A stretch of 64,000 bases of DNA from Molossus alvarezi (taxonomy: Eukaryota; Chordata; Mammalia; Chiroptera; Molossidae): the NCBI GenBank assembly GCA_037176705.1, contig CM073889.1, forward strand, positions 54,243,596 to 54,307,595, read 5' to 3'. The notes below the pieces were generated by a model. The model did not search any database, had not been told where the DNA came from, and saw only the letters and a program-made list of their open reading frames with translations. Within the stretch, counting starts at the first letter, position 1. The number at the start of each line of letters is the position of its first letter. A program made the translations under genes and the position numbers. Below, one piece after another: positions 38,564 through 51,998 of this stretch.

Positions 38564-40390
38564 CTTGGATATGAGTTGTTTGACTGGAAGAGTCCACAAA
38601 GCATCTCGATACCAAATGAATCAGAGTCATGCCATGGATCCACTATTCATTTCACTGTTTGTGCCGATTTCCACATTAACATAAGGTGTAGATACCTGTT
38701 TTCTGCAGAGAATTGAATGTAAACCCTTGTCCTCAGTGTGAAATGCTGGAATAAGCCCGTGGAAATGAACGATAACTTCCGAACTTATGCGTAAAATATC
38801 CTGTGACAAATTCAACCTATTTCTTGATGTCTGACAGAATCATCTCCATTATAACAAGGATTCCAAAGAGTTTCAGGCCTTTGAATAATGGTCCTGGATA
38901 CACATGTTTCAAGAGTATTTCCCAGAAGAACCTATGAAAATACAGTGGATAATCAAAGGTGTGCATCACTGGTGTTCTTTCTCTGCAGAATTATATAATT
39001 ACATTCAGTTCAAGAGCAGCATGGAAACCTCAATATGGTGTAGTGGCAATTGGACTGTTCAGTGGCTCTCTGTCCTAAAAACAGTGTTCCCATTGACTAA
39101 CTTCTTCACATACAGTCTAAATATGGTGAAGAAGATTCTTGGGCTATACCCACTTCAAAAAACATGGAACCAACACTGGTGTTCTGTTCTGCAGATTATG
39201 TGTTAGAACAGTTGAAGAAAGTATTGATTCAAGGTAATGTGGCAAGCTAACGTTTGCCTACGCCCTTAGACATACTTCTCACCAGAGATCGTTTCTAGGA
39301 GGGTTTATACACACCAAACCGATTCCAAACGAACTGTGTTAGAACTCTGCAGTTCAGTTGAGGAAACTCACTTCCATGAAGCCTAGAGAGTGAGGCCTCT
39401 CCAACCATAAGCTGTTTTGGTTAAGTACCTAAGAAATGTCTGTTTGTTAAGGTGTAATCACACGAAAACCTAGCAGTGCACGTTTCTTTCTCTTGTTCCC
39501 TACACACAATTACAAGACTTGCTGGTGCAGTCTCAGATATCCTGAATTATGGGCAAAACTCTGTGAGAGCCAGGGGCAACATTCATTGGTGGCATGTTTA
39601 AACTTGGGAAATTGAGTACCTTTGCAAGGAAAGTGTGTAGATACATGTTCTAGTAGGAAACTGATGGAATGATTGAATATTTCCATTTTGGGTCAGGAAA
39701 TGCACAGATCTTGGCAAGAGTCATGTGAAACACTTGAATATAGACACTCTCCTCGTGGTGTGGAGAGATCCAGTCTTCTCCTGGAAAGAACAACTAGGAC
39801 AGGGCACACTGATGTGTAGAATCAAAAGTTATCCCCTTTTGTGTTCTGTGTTGGTAATGGTTTCCAAGATTGCACAGTTTTCTACAACATTTCTCAAGGC
39901 GATTTTGGAATCAGTATGGTTTCTTCTGTAGCAGTTTGTTTCGCCTAATTCTTAGTCAGAACAGTGAACCAACCTAGGGTCTAGAATGAAATAATGGAAA
40001 GATTGATAACTACTGGTGTTACACATGTGCCATTCTTGAAACAAAGCAACTGAACACATCTAAAGTGATGTAGTTTAAACATTTGATGTGTACATCCAAG
40101 GAGAAATACATGAATGTGAAGACACTGACAATACCATGGTGTTTCACATTGCATTTCTCTGTGAGTTAGAACAAGAGGAGGGTTCTGGAGAAAAGGCACT
40201 TGTACAGTTGACCTGGGTATCAATTTCAATTAGCTACCCACAAATTATGCCCGGTTTGCGCGGCATAGTTTGCATTGGAGAGTTATCCAGTGTTGCATGT
40301 AAATGCAGCTGACTGCCTTCTTTCCTATACGACAAGAAAGACAATTTGTACGAGAAGAAGAGGTAACTTTTCAACATACTACTTTTCTTC
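38564..40390 (+). repeat. Satellite unit 21 (1,827 bp), copy of unit 17 then diverging
   Basis: Contains the same 107-bp deletion (junction 38610-38617) and the same A-like front as unit 17. After 39903 it no longer matches unit 17: GATTTTGGAATCAG replaces GATACTTGGAATAAG, and a G is lost in ACCATGGTGTTTC near 40134. Confidence 0.97.
38610..38617 (+). other. Same 107-bp deletion junction, duplicated copy
   Basis: Identical context to 30992-30999 at exactly +7,618 bp. It was therefore inherited through duplication of the block rather than formed twice. Confidence 0.95.
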
Positions 40391-42327
40391 CTTGGATATG
40401 AGTTGTTTGCCTGGAAGAGTCTACAAAGCATCTCGATACCAAATACAGGGTGCGCTGCAGAAATGAAACATTTTGGTTAGAGCAGTGTTCAGGTCGTGGA
40501 AATCTATACCCTATTCAGTTCTACACACATTCTCTCCATGCGTTACCAAATGAATCAGAGTCATGCCATGGATCCACGATACATTTCACTGTTTGTGCCG
40601 ATTTCCACATTAACATAAGGTGTAGATACCTGTTTTCTGCAGAGAATTGAATGTAAACCCTTGTCCTCAGTGTGAAATGCTGGAATTATCCCGTGGAAAT
40701 GAATGATAACTCCCGAACTTATGCTTAAAATACCCTGTGACAGATTCAACCTATTTCTTGATGTCTGACAGAATCATCTCCATTATAACAAGGATTCCAA
40801 TAAGTTTCAGGCCTTTGAATAATGGTCCTGGATACACATGTTTCAGGAGTATTTCCCAGAAGAACCTATGAAAATACAGTGGATAATCAAAGGTGTTCAT
40901 CACTGGTGTTCTTTCTCTGCACAATTATATAATTACATTCAGTTCAAGAGCAGCATGGAAACCTCAATATGGTGTAGTGGCAATTGGACTGTTCAGTGGC
41001 TCTCTGTCCTAAAAACAGTGTTCCCATTGACTAACTTCTTCACATACTGTCTAAATATGGTGAAGAAGATTCTTGGGCTATACCCACTTCACAAAACATG
41101 GAACCAACACTGGTGTTCTGTTCTGCAGATTATGTGTTAGAACAGTTGAGGAAAGTATTGATTCAAGGTAATGTGGCAACCTAACCTTTGCCTATGCCCT
41201 TAGACATACTTCTCACCAGAGATAGTTTCTAGGAGCGTTTATACACACCAAACCGATTCCAAACGAACTGTGTTAGAACTCTGCAGTTCAGTTGAGGAAA
41301 CTCACTTCCATGAAGCCTAGAGAGTGAGGCCTCTCCAACCATAAGCTGTTTTGGTTAAGTACCTAAGAAATGTCTGTTTGTTAAGGTGTAATCACACGAA
41401 AAACCTAGCAGTGCACGTTTCTTTCTCTTGTTCCCTACACACAATTACAAGACTTGCTGGTGCAGTCTCAGATATCCTGAATTATGGGCAAAACTCTGTG
41501 AGAGCCAGGGGCAACATTCATTGGTGGCATGTTTAAACTTGGGAAATTGAGTACCTTTGCAAGGAAAGTGTGTAGATACATGTTCTAGTAGGAAACTGAT
41601 GGAATGATTGAATATTTGCATTTTGGGTCAGGAAATGCACAGATCTTGGCAAGAGTCATGTGAAACACTTGAATATAGACACTCTCCTCGTGGTGTGGAG
41701 AGATCCAGTCTTCTCCTGGAAAGAACAACTAGGACAGGGCACACTGATGTGTAGAATCAAAAGTTATCCCCTTTTGTGTTCTGTGTTGGTAATGGTTTCC
41801 AAGATTGCACAGTATTCTACAACATTTCTCAAGGCGATACTTGGAATAAGTATGGTTTCTACTGTAGCAGTTTGTTTCGCCTAATTCTTAGTCAGAACAG
41901 TGAACCAACTTAGGGTCTAGAATGAAATAAAGGAAAGATTGATAACTACTGGTGTTACACATGTGCCATTCTTGAAACAAAGCAACTGAACACATCTAAA
42001 GTGATGTAGTTTAAACATTTGATGTGTACATCCAAGGAGAAATACATGAATGTGAAGACACTGACAATACCACGGGTGTTTCACATTGCATTTCTCTGTG
42101 AGTTAGAACAAGAGGAGGGTTCTGGAGAAAAGGCACTTGTACAGTTGACCTGGGTATCAATTTCAATTAGCTACCCACACATTATGCCCGGTTTGCGCGG
42201 CATAGTTTGCATTGGAGAGTTATCCAGTGTTGCATGTAAATGCAGCTGACTGCCTTCTTTCCTATACGACAAGAAAGTCAATTTGTACGAGAAGAAGAGG
42301 TAACTTTTCAACATACTACTTTTCTTC
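40391..42327 (+). repeat. Satellite unit 22 (1,937 bp)
   Basis: Longest unit. It has an extra A in CACACGAAAAACC near 41394. Private changes include CCAATAAGTTTC near 40797, TTTCAGGAGTATT near 40840, CTGCACAATTAT near 40917 (CTGCAG lost), AGATAGTTTC near 41220, GTATTCTAC near 41812, ATAAAGGAAAG near 41928 and ACCACGGGTG near 42069. Confidence 0.97.
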
Positions 42328-44262
42328 CTTGGATATGAGTTGTTTGCCTGGAAGAGTCTACAAAGCATCTAGATACCAAATACAGGCTGCGCTGCAGAAA
42401 TGAAACATTTTGGTTAGAGCAGTGTTCAGGTCGTGGAAATCTATACCCTATTCAGTTCTACACACATTCTCTCCATGCGTTACCAAATGAATCAGAGTCA
42501 TGCCATGGATCCACGATACATTTCACTGTTTGTGCCGATTTCCACATTAACATAAGGTGTAGATACCTGTTTTCTGCAGAGAATTGAATGTAAACCCTTG
42601 TCCTCAGTGTGAAATGCTGGAATAAGCCCGTGGAAATGAACGATAACTTCCGAACTTATGCGTAAATTATCCTGTGACAAATTCAACCTATTTCTTGATG
42701 TCTGACAGAATCATCTCCATTATAACAAGGATTCCAAAGAGTTTCAGGCCTTTGAATAATGGTCCTGGATACACATGTTTCAAGAGTATTTCCCAGAAGA
42801 ACCTATGAAAATACAGTGGATAATCAAAGGTGTGCATCACTGGTGTTCTTTCTCTGCAGAATTATATAATTACATTCAGTTCAAGAGCAGCATGGAAACC
42901 TCAATATGGTGTAGTGGCAATTGGACTGTTCAGTGGCTCTCTGTCCTAAAAACAGTGTTCCCATTGACTAACTTCTTCACATACAGTCTAAATATGGTGA
43001 AGAAGATTCTTGGGCTATACCCACTTCACAAAACATGGAACCAACACTGGTGTTCTGTTCTGCAGATTATGTGTTAGAACAGTTGAAGAAAGTATTGATT
43101 CAAGGTAATGTGGCAAGCTAACGTTTGCCTACGCCCTTAGACATACTTCTCACCAGAGATCGTTTCTAGGAGGGTTTATACACACCAAACCGATTCCAAA
43201 CGAACTGTGTTAGAACTCTGCAGTTCAGTTGAGGAAACTCACTTCCATGAAGCCTAGAGAGTGAGGCCTCTCCAACCATAAGCTGTTTTGGTTAAGTACC
43301 TAAGAAATGTCTGTTTGTTAAGGTGTAATCACACGAAAACCTAGCAGTGCACGTTTCTTTCTCTTGTTCCCTACACTCAATTACAAGACTTGCTGGTGCA
43401 GTCTCAGATATCCTGAATTATGGGCAAAACTCTGTGAGAGCCAGGGGCAACATTCATTGGTGGCATGTTTAAACTTGGGAAATTGAGTACCTTTGCAAGG
43501 AAAGTGTGTAGATACATGTTCTAGTAGGAAACTGATGGAATGATTGAATATTTCCATTTTGGGTCAGGAAATGCACAGATCTTGGCAAGAGTCATGTGAA
43601 ACACTTGAATATAGACACTCTCCTCGAGGTGTGGAGAGATCCAGTCATCTCCTGGAAAGAACAACTAGGACAGGGCACACTGATGTGTAGAATCAAAAGT
43701 TATCCCCTTTTGTGTTCTGTGTTGGTAATGGTTTCCAAGATTGCACAGTTTTCTACAACATTTCTCAAGGCGATTTTGGAATCAGTATGGTTTCTTCTGT
43801 AGCAGTTTGTTTCGCCTAATTCTTAGTCAGAACAGTGAACCAACCTAGGGTCTAGAATGAAATAATGGAAAGATTGATAACTACTGGTGTTACACATGTG
43901 CCATTCTTGAAACAAAGCAACTGAACACATCTAAAGTGATGTAGTTTAAACATTTGATGTGTACATCCAAGGAGAAATTCATGAATGTGAAGACACTGAC
44001 AATACCATGGGTGTTTCACATTGCATTTCTCTGTGAGTTAGAACAAGAGGAGGGTTCTGGAGAAAAGGCACTTGTACAGTTGACCTGGGTATCAATTTCA
44101 ATTAGCTACCCACACATTATGGCCGGTTTGCGCGGCATAGTTTGCATTGGAGAGTTATCCAGTGTTGCATGTAAATGCAGCTGACTGCCTTCTTTCCTAT
44201 ACGACAAGAAAGTCAATTTGTACGAGAAGAGGAGGTAACTTTTCAACATACTACTTTTCTTC
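42328..44262 (+). repeat. Satellite unit 23 (1,935 bp), A front and B-like rear
   Basis: The front has A markers (GGAATAAGCCC, GCGTAAATTATCC, ATACAGTC, GAAGAAAG, GAGGCCTCTCC). The rear, from about 43772, has GATTTTGGAATCAG, GAAATTCATG and ATTATGGCCGG, which are typical of B. Private: CCTCGAGGTG near 43622, CAGTCATCTCC near 43643, CACTCAATTAC near 43375. Confidence 0.96.
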
Positions 44263-46195
44263 CTTGGATATGAGTTGTTTGCCTGGAAGAGTCTACAAAG
44301 CATCTCGATACCAAATACAGGCTGCGCTGCAGAAATGAAACATTTTGGTTAGAGCAGTGTTCAGGTCGTGGAAATCTATACCCTATTCAGTTCTACACAC
44401 ATTCTCTCCATGCGTTACCAAATGAATCAGAGTCATGCCATGGATCCACGATACATTTCACTGTTTGTGCCGATTACCACATTAACATAAGGTGTAGATA
44501 CCTGTTTTCTGCAGAGAATTGAATGTAAACCCTTGTCTTCAGTGTGAAATGCTGGAATTAGCCCGTGGAAATGAATGATAACTCCCGAACTTATGCTTAA
44601 AATACCCTGTGACAAATTCAACCTATTTCTTGATGTCTGACAGAATCATCTCCATTATAACAAGGATTCCAAAGAGTTTCAGGCCTTTGAATAATGGTCC
44701 TGGATTCACATGTTTCAAGAGTATTTCCCAGAAGAACCTATGAGAATACAGTGGATAATCAAAGGTGTGCATCACTGGTGTTCTTTCTCTGAAGAATTAT
44801 ATAATTACATTCAGTTCAAGAGCAGCATGGAAACCTCAATATGGTGTAGTGGCAATTGGACTGTTCAGTGGCTCTCTGTCGTAAAAACAGTGTTCCCATT
44901 GACTAACTTCTTCACATACTGTCTAAATATGGTGAAGAAGATTCTTGGGCTATACCCACTTCACAAACATGGAACCAACACTGGTGTTCTGTTCTGCAGA
45001 TTATGTGTGAGAACAGTTGAGGAAAGAATTGATTCAAGGTAATGTGGCAACCTAACGTTTGCCTATGCCCTTAGACATACTTCTCACCAGAGATCGTTTC
45101 TAGGAGCGTTTATACACACCAAACCGATTCCAAATGAACTGTGTTAGAACTCTGCAGTTCAGTTGAGGAAACTCACTTCCATGAAGCCTAGAGAGTGAGG
45201 CTTCTCCAACCATAAGCTGTTTTGGTTAAGTACCTAAGAAATGTCTGTTTGTTAAGGTGTAATCACACGGAAACCTAGCAGTGCACGTTTCTTTCTCTTG
45301 TTCCCTACACACAATTACAAGACTTGCTGGTGCAATCTCAGATGTCCTGAATTATGGGCAAAACTCTGTGAGAGCCAGGGGCAACATTCATTGGTGGCAT
45401 GTTTAAACTTGGGAAATTGAGTACCTTTGCAAGGAAAGTGTGTAGATACATGTTCTAGTAGGAAACTGATGGAATGATTGAATATTTCCATTTTGGTTCA
45501 GGAAATGCACAGATCATGGCAACAGTCATGTTAAACACTTGAATATAGACACTCTCCTCGTGGTGTGGAGAGATCCAGTCTTCTCCTGGAAAGAACAACT
45601 AGGACAGGGCACACTGATGTGTAGAATCAAAAGTTATCCCCTTTTGTGTTCTGTGTTGGTAATGGTTTCCAAGATTGCACAGTTTTCAACAACATTTCTC
45701 AAGGCGATTTTGGAATCAGTATGGTTTCTCCTGTAGCAGTTTGTTTCGCCTAATTCTTAGTCAGAACAGTGAACCAACCTAGGGTCTAGAATAAATAATG
45801 GAAAGATTGATAACTACTGGTGTTACACATGTGCCATTCTTGAAACAAAGCAACTGAACACATCTAAAGTGATGTAGTTTAAACATTTGATGTGTACATC
45901 CAAGGAGAAATTCATGAATGTGAAGACACTGACAATACCATGGGTGTTTCACATTGCATTTCTCTGTGAGTTAGAACAAGAGGAGGGTTCTGGAGAAAAG
46001 GCACTTGTACAGTTGACCTGGGTATCAATTTTAATTAGCTACCCACACATTATGGCCGGTTTGCGCGGCATAGTTTGCATTGGAGAGTTATCCAGTGTTG
46101 CATGTAAATGCAGCTGACTGCCTTCTTTCCTATACGACAAGAAAGTCTATTTGTACGAGAAGAAGAGGTAACTTTTCAACATACTACTTTTCTTC
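44263..46195 (+). repeat. Satellite unit 24 (1,933 bp), type B
   Basis: B markers: GATTACCACATT near 44473, TTGTCTTCAG near 44533, CTATGAGAATAC near 44737, TGTCGTAAAAAC near 44876, CACAAACATGG near 44961 (one base lost, extending the common + frame to 110 codons), GTGTGAGAACAG near 45004, CACACGGAAACC near 45263, GTCATGTTAAAC near 45523, TTTTAATTAG near 46027. Private: TAGAATAAATAATGG near 45786 (one base lost). Confidence 0.97.
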
Positions 46196-48129
46196 CTTGG
46201 ATATGAGTTGTTTGCCTGGAAGAGTCTACAAAGCATCTCGATACCAAATACAGGCTGCGCTGCAGAAATGAAACATTTTGGTTAGAGCAGTGTTCAGGTC
46301 ATGGAAATCTATACCCTATTCAGTTCTACACACATTCTCTCCATGCGTTACCAAATGAATCAGAGTCATGCCATGGATCCACGATTCATTTCACTGTTTG
46401 TGCCGATTTCCACATTAACATAAGGTGTAGATACCTGTTTTCTGCAGAGAATTGAATGTAAACCCTTGTCCTCAGTGTGAAATGCTGGAATAAGCCCGTG
46501 GAAATGAACGATAACTTCCGAACTTATGCGTAAATTATCCTGTGACAAATTCAACCTATTTCTTGATGTCTGACAGAATCATCTCCATTATAACAAGGAT
46601 TCCAAAGAGTTTCAGGCCTTTGAATAATGGTCCTGGATACACATGTTTCAAAAGTATTTCCCAGAAGAACCTATGAAAATACAGTGGATAATCAAAGGTG
46701 TGCATCACTGGTGTTCTTTCAATGCAGAATTATATAATTACATTCAGTTCAAGAGCAGCATGGAAACCTCAATATGGTGTAGTGGCAATTGGACTGTTCA
46801 GTGGCTCTCTGTCCTAAAAACAGTGTTCCCATTGACTAACTTCTTCACATACAGTCTAAATATGGTGAAGAAGATTCTTGGGCTATACCCACTTCACAAA
46901 ACATGGAACCAACACTGGTGTTCTGTTCTGCAGATTATGTGTTAGAACAGTTGAAGAAAGTATTGATTCAAGGTAATGTGGCAAGCTAACGTTTGCCTAC
47001 GCCCTTAGACATACTTCTCACCAGAGATCGTTTCTAGGAGGGTTTATACACACCAAACCGATTCCAAATGAACTGTGTTAGAACTCTGCAGTTCAGTTGA
47101 TGAAACTCACTTCCATGAAGCCTAGAGAGTGAGGCCTCTCCAACCATAAGCTGTTTTGGTTAAGTACCTAAGAAATGTCTGTTTGTTAAGGTGTAATCAC
47201 ACGAAAACCTAGCAGTGCACGTTTCTTTCTCTTGTTCCCTACACAATTACAAGACTTGCTGGTGCAGTCTCAGATATCCTGAATTATGGGCAAAACTCTG
47301 TGAGAGCCAGGGGCAACATTCATTGGTGGCATGTTTAAACTTGGGAAATTGAGTACCTTTGCAAGGAAAGTGTGTAGATACATGTTCTAGTAGGAAACTG
47401 ATGGAATGATTGAATATTTCCATTTTGGGTCAGGAAATGCACAGATCTTGGCAAGAGTCATGTGAATCACTTGAATATAGACACTCTCCTCGTGGTTTGG
47501 AGAGATCCAGTCTTCTCCTGGAAAGAACAACTAGGACAGGGCACACTGATGTGTAGAATCAAAAGTTATCCCCTTTTGTGTTCTGTGTTGGTAATGGTTT
47601 CCAAGATTGCACAGTTTTCTACAACATTTCTCAAGGCGATACTTGGAATCAGTATGGTTTCTTCTGTAGCAGTTTGTTTCGCCTAATTCTTAGTCAGAAC
47701 AGTGAACCAACCTAGGGTCTAGAATGAAATAATGGAAAGATTGATAACTACTGGTGTTACACATGTGCCATTCTTGAAACAAAGCAACTGAACACATCTA
47801 AAGTGATGTAGTTTAAACATTTGATGTGTACATCCAAGGAGAAATACATGAATGTGAAGACAGTGACAATACCATGGGTGTTTCACATTGCATTTCTCTG
47901 TGAGTTAGAACAAGAGGAGGGTTCTGGAGAAAAGGCACTTGTACAGTTGACCTGGGTATCAATTTCAATTAGCTACCCACAAATTATGCCCAGTTTGCGC
48001 GGCATAGTTTGCATTGGAGAGTTATCCAGTGTTGCATGTAAATGCAGCTGACTGCCTTCTTTCCTATACGACAAGAAAGACAATTTGTACGAGAAGAAGA
48101 GGTAACTTTTCAACATACTACTTTTCTTC
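46196..48129 (+). repeat. Satellite unit 25 (1,934 bp), type A
   Basis: A markers: GGAATAAGCCC near 46488, GCGTAAATTATCC near 46529, ATACAGTC near 46849, GCAAGCTAAC near 46981, GGAGGGTTT near 47036, GAGGCCTCTCC, GTGAATCAC near 47462. It also has TTTCAATGCAG near 46718. Private: AAAAGTATTTC near 46649, GTTGATGAAAC near 47096, a two-base loss in CTACACAATTAC near 47240, GCCCAGTTTGCG near 47989. Confidence 0.97.
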
Positions 48130-50062
48130 CTTGGATATGAGTTGTTTGCCTGGAAGAGTCTACAAAGCATCTCGATACCAAATACAGGCTGCCCTGCAGA
48201 AATGAAACATTTTGGTTAGAGCAGTGTTCAGGTCGTGGAAATCTATACCCTATTCAGTTCTACACACATTCTCTCCATGCGTTACCAAATGAATCAGAGT
48301 CATGCCATGGATCCACGATACATTTCACTGTTTGTGCCGATTACCACATTAACATAAGGTGTAGATACCTGTTTTCTGCAGAGAATTGAATGTAAACCCT
48401 TGTCTTCAGTGTGAAATGCTGGAATTATCCCGTGGAAATGAATGATAACTCCCGAACTTATGCTTAAAATACCCTGTGACAAATTCAACCTATTTCTTGA
48501 TGTCTGACAGAATCATCTCCATTATAACAAGGATTCCAAAGAGTTTCAGGCCTTTGAATAATGGTCCTGGATACACATGTTTCAAGAGTATTTCCCAGAA
48601 GAACCTATGAGAATACAGTGGATAATCAAAGGTGTGCATCACTGGTGTTCTTTCAATGCAGAATTATATAATTACATTCAGTTCAAGAGCAGCATGGAAA
48701 CCTCAATATGGTGTAGTGGCAATTGGACTGTTCAGTGGCTCTCTGTCGTAAAAACAGTGTTCCCATTGACTAACTTCTTCACATACTGTCTAAATATGGT
48801 GAAGAAGATTCTTGGGCTATACCCACTTCACAAACATGGAACCAACACTGGTGTTCTGTTCTGCAGATTATGTGTGAGAACAGTTGAGGAAAGTATTGAT
48901 TCAAGGTAATGTGGCAACCTAACGTTTGCCTATGCCCTTAGACATACTTCTCACCAGAGATCGTTTCTAGGAGCGTTTATACACACCAAACCGATTCCAA
49001 ATGAACTGTGTTAGAACTCTGCAGTTCAGTTGAGGAAACTCACTTCCATGAAGCCTAGAGAGTGAGGCTTCTCCAACCATAAGCTGTTTTGGTTAAGTAC
49101 CTAAGAAATGTCTGTTTGTTAAGGTGTAATCACACGGAAACCTAGCAGTGCACGTTTCTTTCTCTTGTTCCCTACACACAATTACAAGACTTGCTGGTGC
49201 AGTCTCAGATGTCCTGAATTATGGGCAAAACTCTGTGAGAGCCAGGGGCAACATTCATTGGTGGCATGTTTAAACTTGGGAAATTGAGTACCTTTGCAAG
49301 GAAAGTGTGTAGATACATGTTCTAGTAGGAAACTGATGGAATGATTGAATATTTCCATTTTGGTTCAGGAAATGCACAGATCATGGCAACAGTCATGTTA
49401 AACACTTGAATATAGACACTCTCCTCGTGGTGTGGAGAGATCCAGTCTTCTCCTGGAAAGAACAACTAGGACAGGGCACACTGATGTGTAGAATCAAAAG
49501 TTATCCCCTTTTGTGTTCTGTGTTGGTAATGGTTTCCAAGATTGCACAGTTTTCAACAACATTTCTCAAGGCGATTTTGGAATCAGTATGGTTTCTTCTG
49601 TAGCAGTTTGTTTCGCCTAATTCTTAGTCAGAACAGTGAACCAACCTAGGGTCTAGAATGAAATAATGGAAAGATTGATAACTACTGGTGTTACACATGT
49701 GCCATTCTTGAAACAAAGCAACTGACACATCTAAAGTGATGTAGTTTAAACATTTGATGTGTACATCCAAGGAGAAATTCATGAATGTGAAGACACTGAC
49801 AATACCATGGGTGTTTCACATTGCATTTCTCTGTGAGTTAGAACAAGAGGAGGGTTCTGGAGAAAAGGCACTTGTACAGTTGACCTGGGTATCAATTTTA
49901 ATTAGCTACCCACACATTATGGCCGGTTTGCGCGGCATAGTTTGCATTGGAGAGTTATCCAGTGTTGCATGTAAATGCAGCTGACTGCCTTCTTTCCTAT
50001 ACGACAAGAAAGTCAATTTGTACGAGAAGAAGAGGTAACTTTTCAACATACTACTTTTCTTC
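48130..50062 (+). repeat. Satellite unit 26 (1,933 bp), type B with an A patch
   Basis: Type B throughout most of its length, but it has the A-type GGATACACATG at 48569 and TTTCAATGCAG at 48651 interleaved with B bases at 48611 and 48748. It also carries CTGCCCTGCAG near 48188, shared with unit 28, and a one-base loss in ACTGACACATC near 49722. Confidence 0.97.
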
Positions 50063-51998
50063 CTTGGATATGAGTTGTTTGCCTGGAAGAGTCTACAAAG
50101 CATCTCGATACCAAATACAGGCTGCGCTGCAGAAATGAAACATTTTGGTTAGAGCAGTGTTCAGGTCATGGAAATCTATACCCTATTCAGTTCTACACAC
50201 ATTCTCTCCATGCGTTACCAAATGAGTCAGAGTCATGCCATGGATCCACGATTCATTTCACTGTTTGTGCCGATTTCCACATTAACATAAGGTGTAGATA
50301 CCTGTTTTCTGCAGAGAATTGAATGTAAACCCTTGTCCTCAGTGTGAAATGCTGGAATAAGCCCGTGGAAATGAACGATAACTTCCGAACTTATGCGTAA
50401 ATTATCCTGTGACAAATTCAACCTATTTCTTGATGTCTGACAGAATCATCTCCATTATAACAAGGATTCCAAAGAGTTTCAGGCCTTTGAATAATGGTCC
50501 TGGATACACATGTTTCAAGAGTATTTCCCAGAAGAACCTATGAAAATACAGTGGATAATCAAAGGTGTGCATCACTGGTGTTCTTTCAATGCAGAATTAT
50601 ATAATTACATTCAGTTCAAGAGCAGCATGGAAACCTCAATATGGTGTAGTGGCAATTGGACTGTTCAGTGGCTCTCTGTCCTAAAAACAGTGTTCCCATT
50701 GACTAACTTCTTCACATACAGTCTAAATATGGTGAAGAAGATTCTTGGGCTATACCCACTTCACAAAACATGGAACCAACACTGGTGTTCTGTTCTGCAG
50801 ATTATGTGTTAGAACAGTTGAAGAAAGTATTGATTCAAGGTAATGTGGCAAGCTAACGTTTGCCTACGCCCTTAGACATACTTCTCACCAGAGATCGTTT
50901 CTAGGAGGGTTTATACACACCAAACCGATTCCAAATGAACTGTGTTAGAACTCTGCAGTTCAGTTGAGGAAACTCACTTCTATGAAGCCTAGAGAGTGAG
51001 GCCTCTCCAACCATAAGCTGTTTTGGTTAAGTACCAAAGAAATGTCTGTTTGTTAAGGTGTAATCACACGAAAACCTAGCAGTGCACGTTTCTTTCTCTT
51101 GTTCCCTACACACAATTACAAGACTTGCTGGTGCAGTCTCAGATATCCTGAATTATGGGCAAAACTCTGTGAGAGCCAGGGGCAACATTCATTGGTGGCA
51201 TGTTTAAACTTGGGAAATTGAGTACCTTTGCAAGGAAAGTGTGTAGATACATGTTCTAGTAGGAAACTGATGGAATGATTGAATATTTCCATTTTGGGTC
51301 AGGAAATGCACAGATCTTGGCAAGAGTCATGTGAATCACTTGAATATAGACACTCTCCTCGTGGTGTGGAGAGATCCAGTCTTCTCCTGGAAAGAACAAC
51401 TAGGACAGGGCACACTGATGTGTAGAATCAAAAGTTATCCCCTTTTGTGTTCTGTGTTGGTAATGGTTTCCAAGATTGCACAGTTTTCTACAACATTTCT
51501 CAAGGCGATACTTGGAATCAGTATGGTTTCTTCTGTAGCAGTTTGTTTCGCCTAATTCTTAGTCAGAACAGTGAACCAACCTAAGGTCTAGAATGAAATA
51601 ATGGAAAGATTGATAACTACTGGTGTTACACATGTGCCATTCTTGAAACAAAGCAACTGAACACATCTAAAGTGATGTAGTTTAAACATTTGATGTGTAC
51701 ATCCAAGGAGAAATACATGAATGTGAAGACACTGACAATACCATGGGTGTTTCACATTGCATTTCTCTGTGAGTTAGAACAAGAGGAGGGTTCTGGAGAA
51801 AAGGCACTTGTACAGTTGACCTGGGTATCAATTTCAATTAGCTACCCACAAATTATGCCCGGTTTGCGCGGCATAGTTTGCATTGGAGAGTTATCCAGTG
51901 TTGCATGTAAATGCAGCTGACTGCCTTCTTTCCTATACGACAAGAAAGACAATTTGTACGAGAAGAAGAGGTAACTTTTCAACATACTACTTTTCTTC
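50063..51998 (+). repeat. Satellite unit 27 (1,936 bp), type A
   Basis: Same A marker set as unit 25, offset 3,867 bp. Private: ATGAGTCAGAG near 50222 (seen again only in the last partial unit), TCTATGAAGCC near 50979, GTACCAAAGAAATG near 51032, CCTAAGGTC near 51581. Confidence 0.97.

Larger units (their letters stand above)
31967..39903 (+). repeat. Four-unit higher-order block, copy 2 plus 319-bp tail
   Basis: Second tandem copy of the 7,618-bp block (31967-39584), followed by 319 bp that still match the start of copy 2. The match ends at 39904, where GATTTTGG replaces GATACTTGG. This is the layout expected from one unequal exchange between arrays misaligned by four units. Confidence 0.95.
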
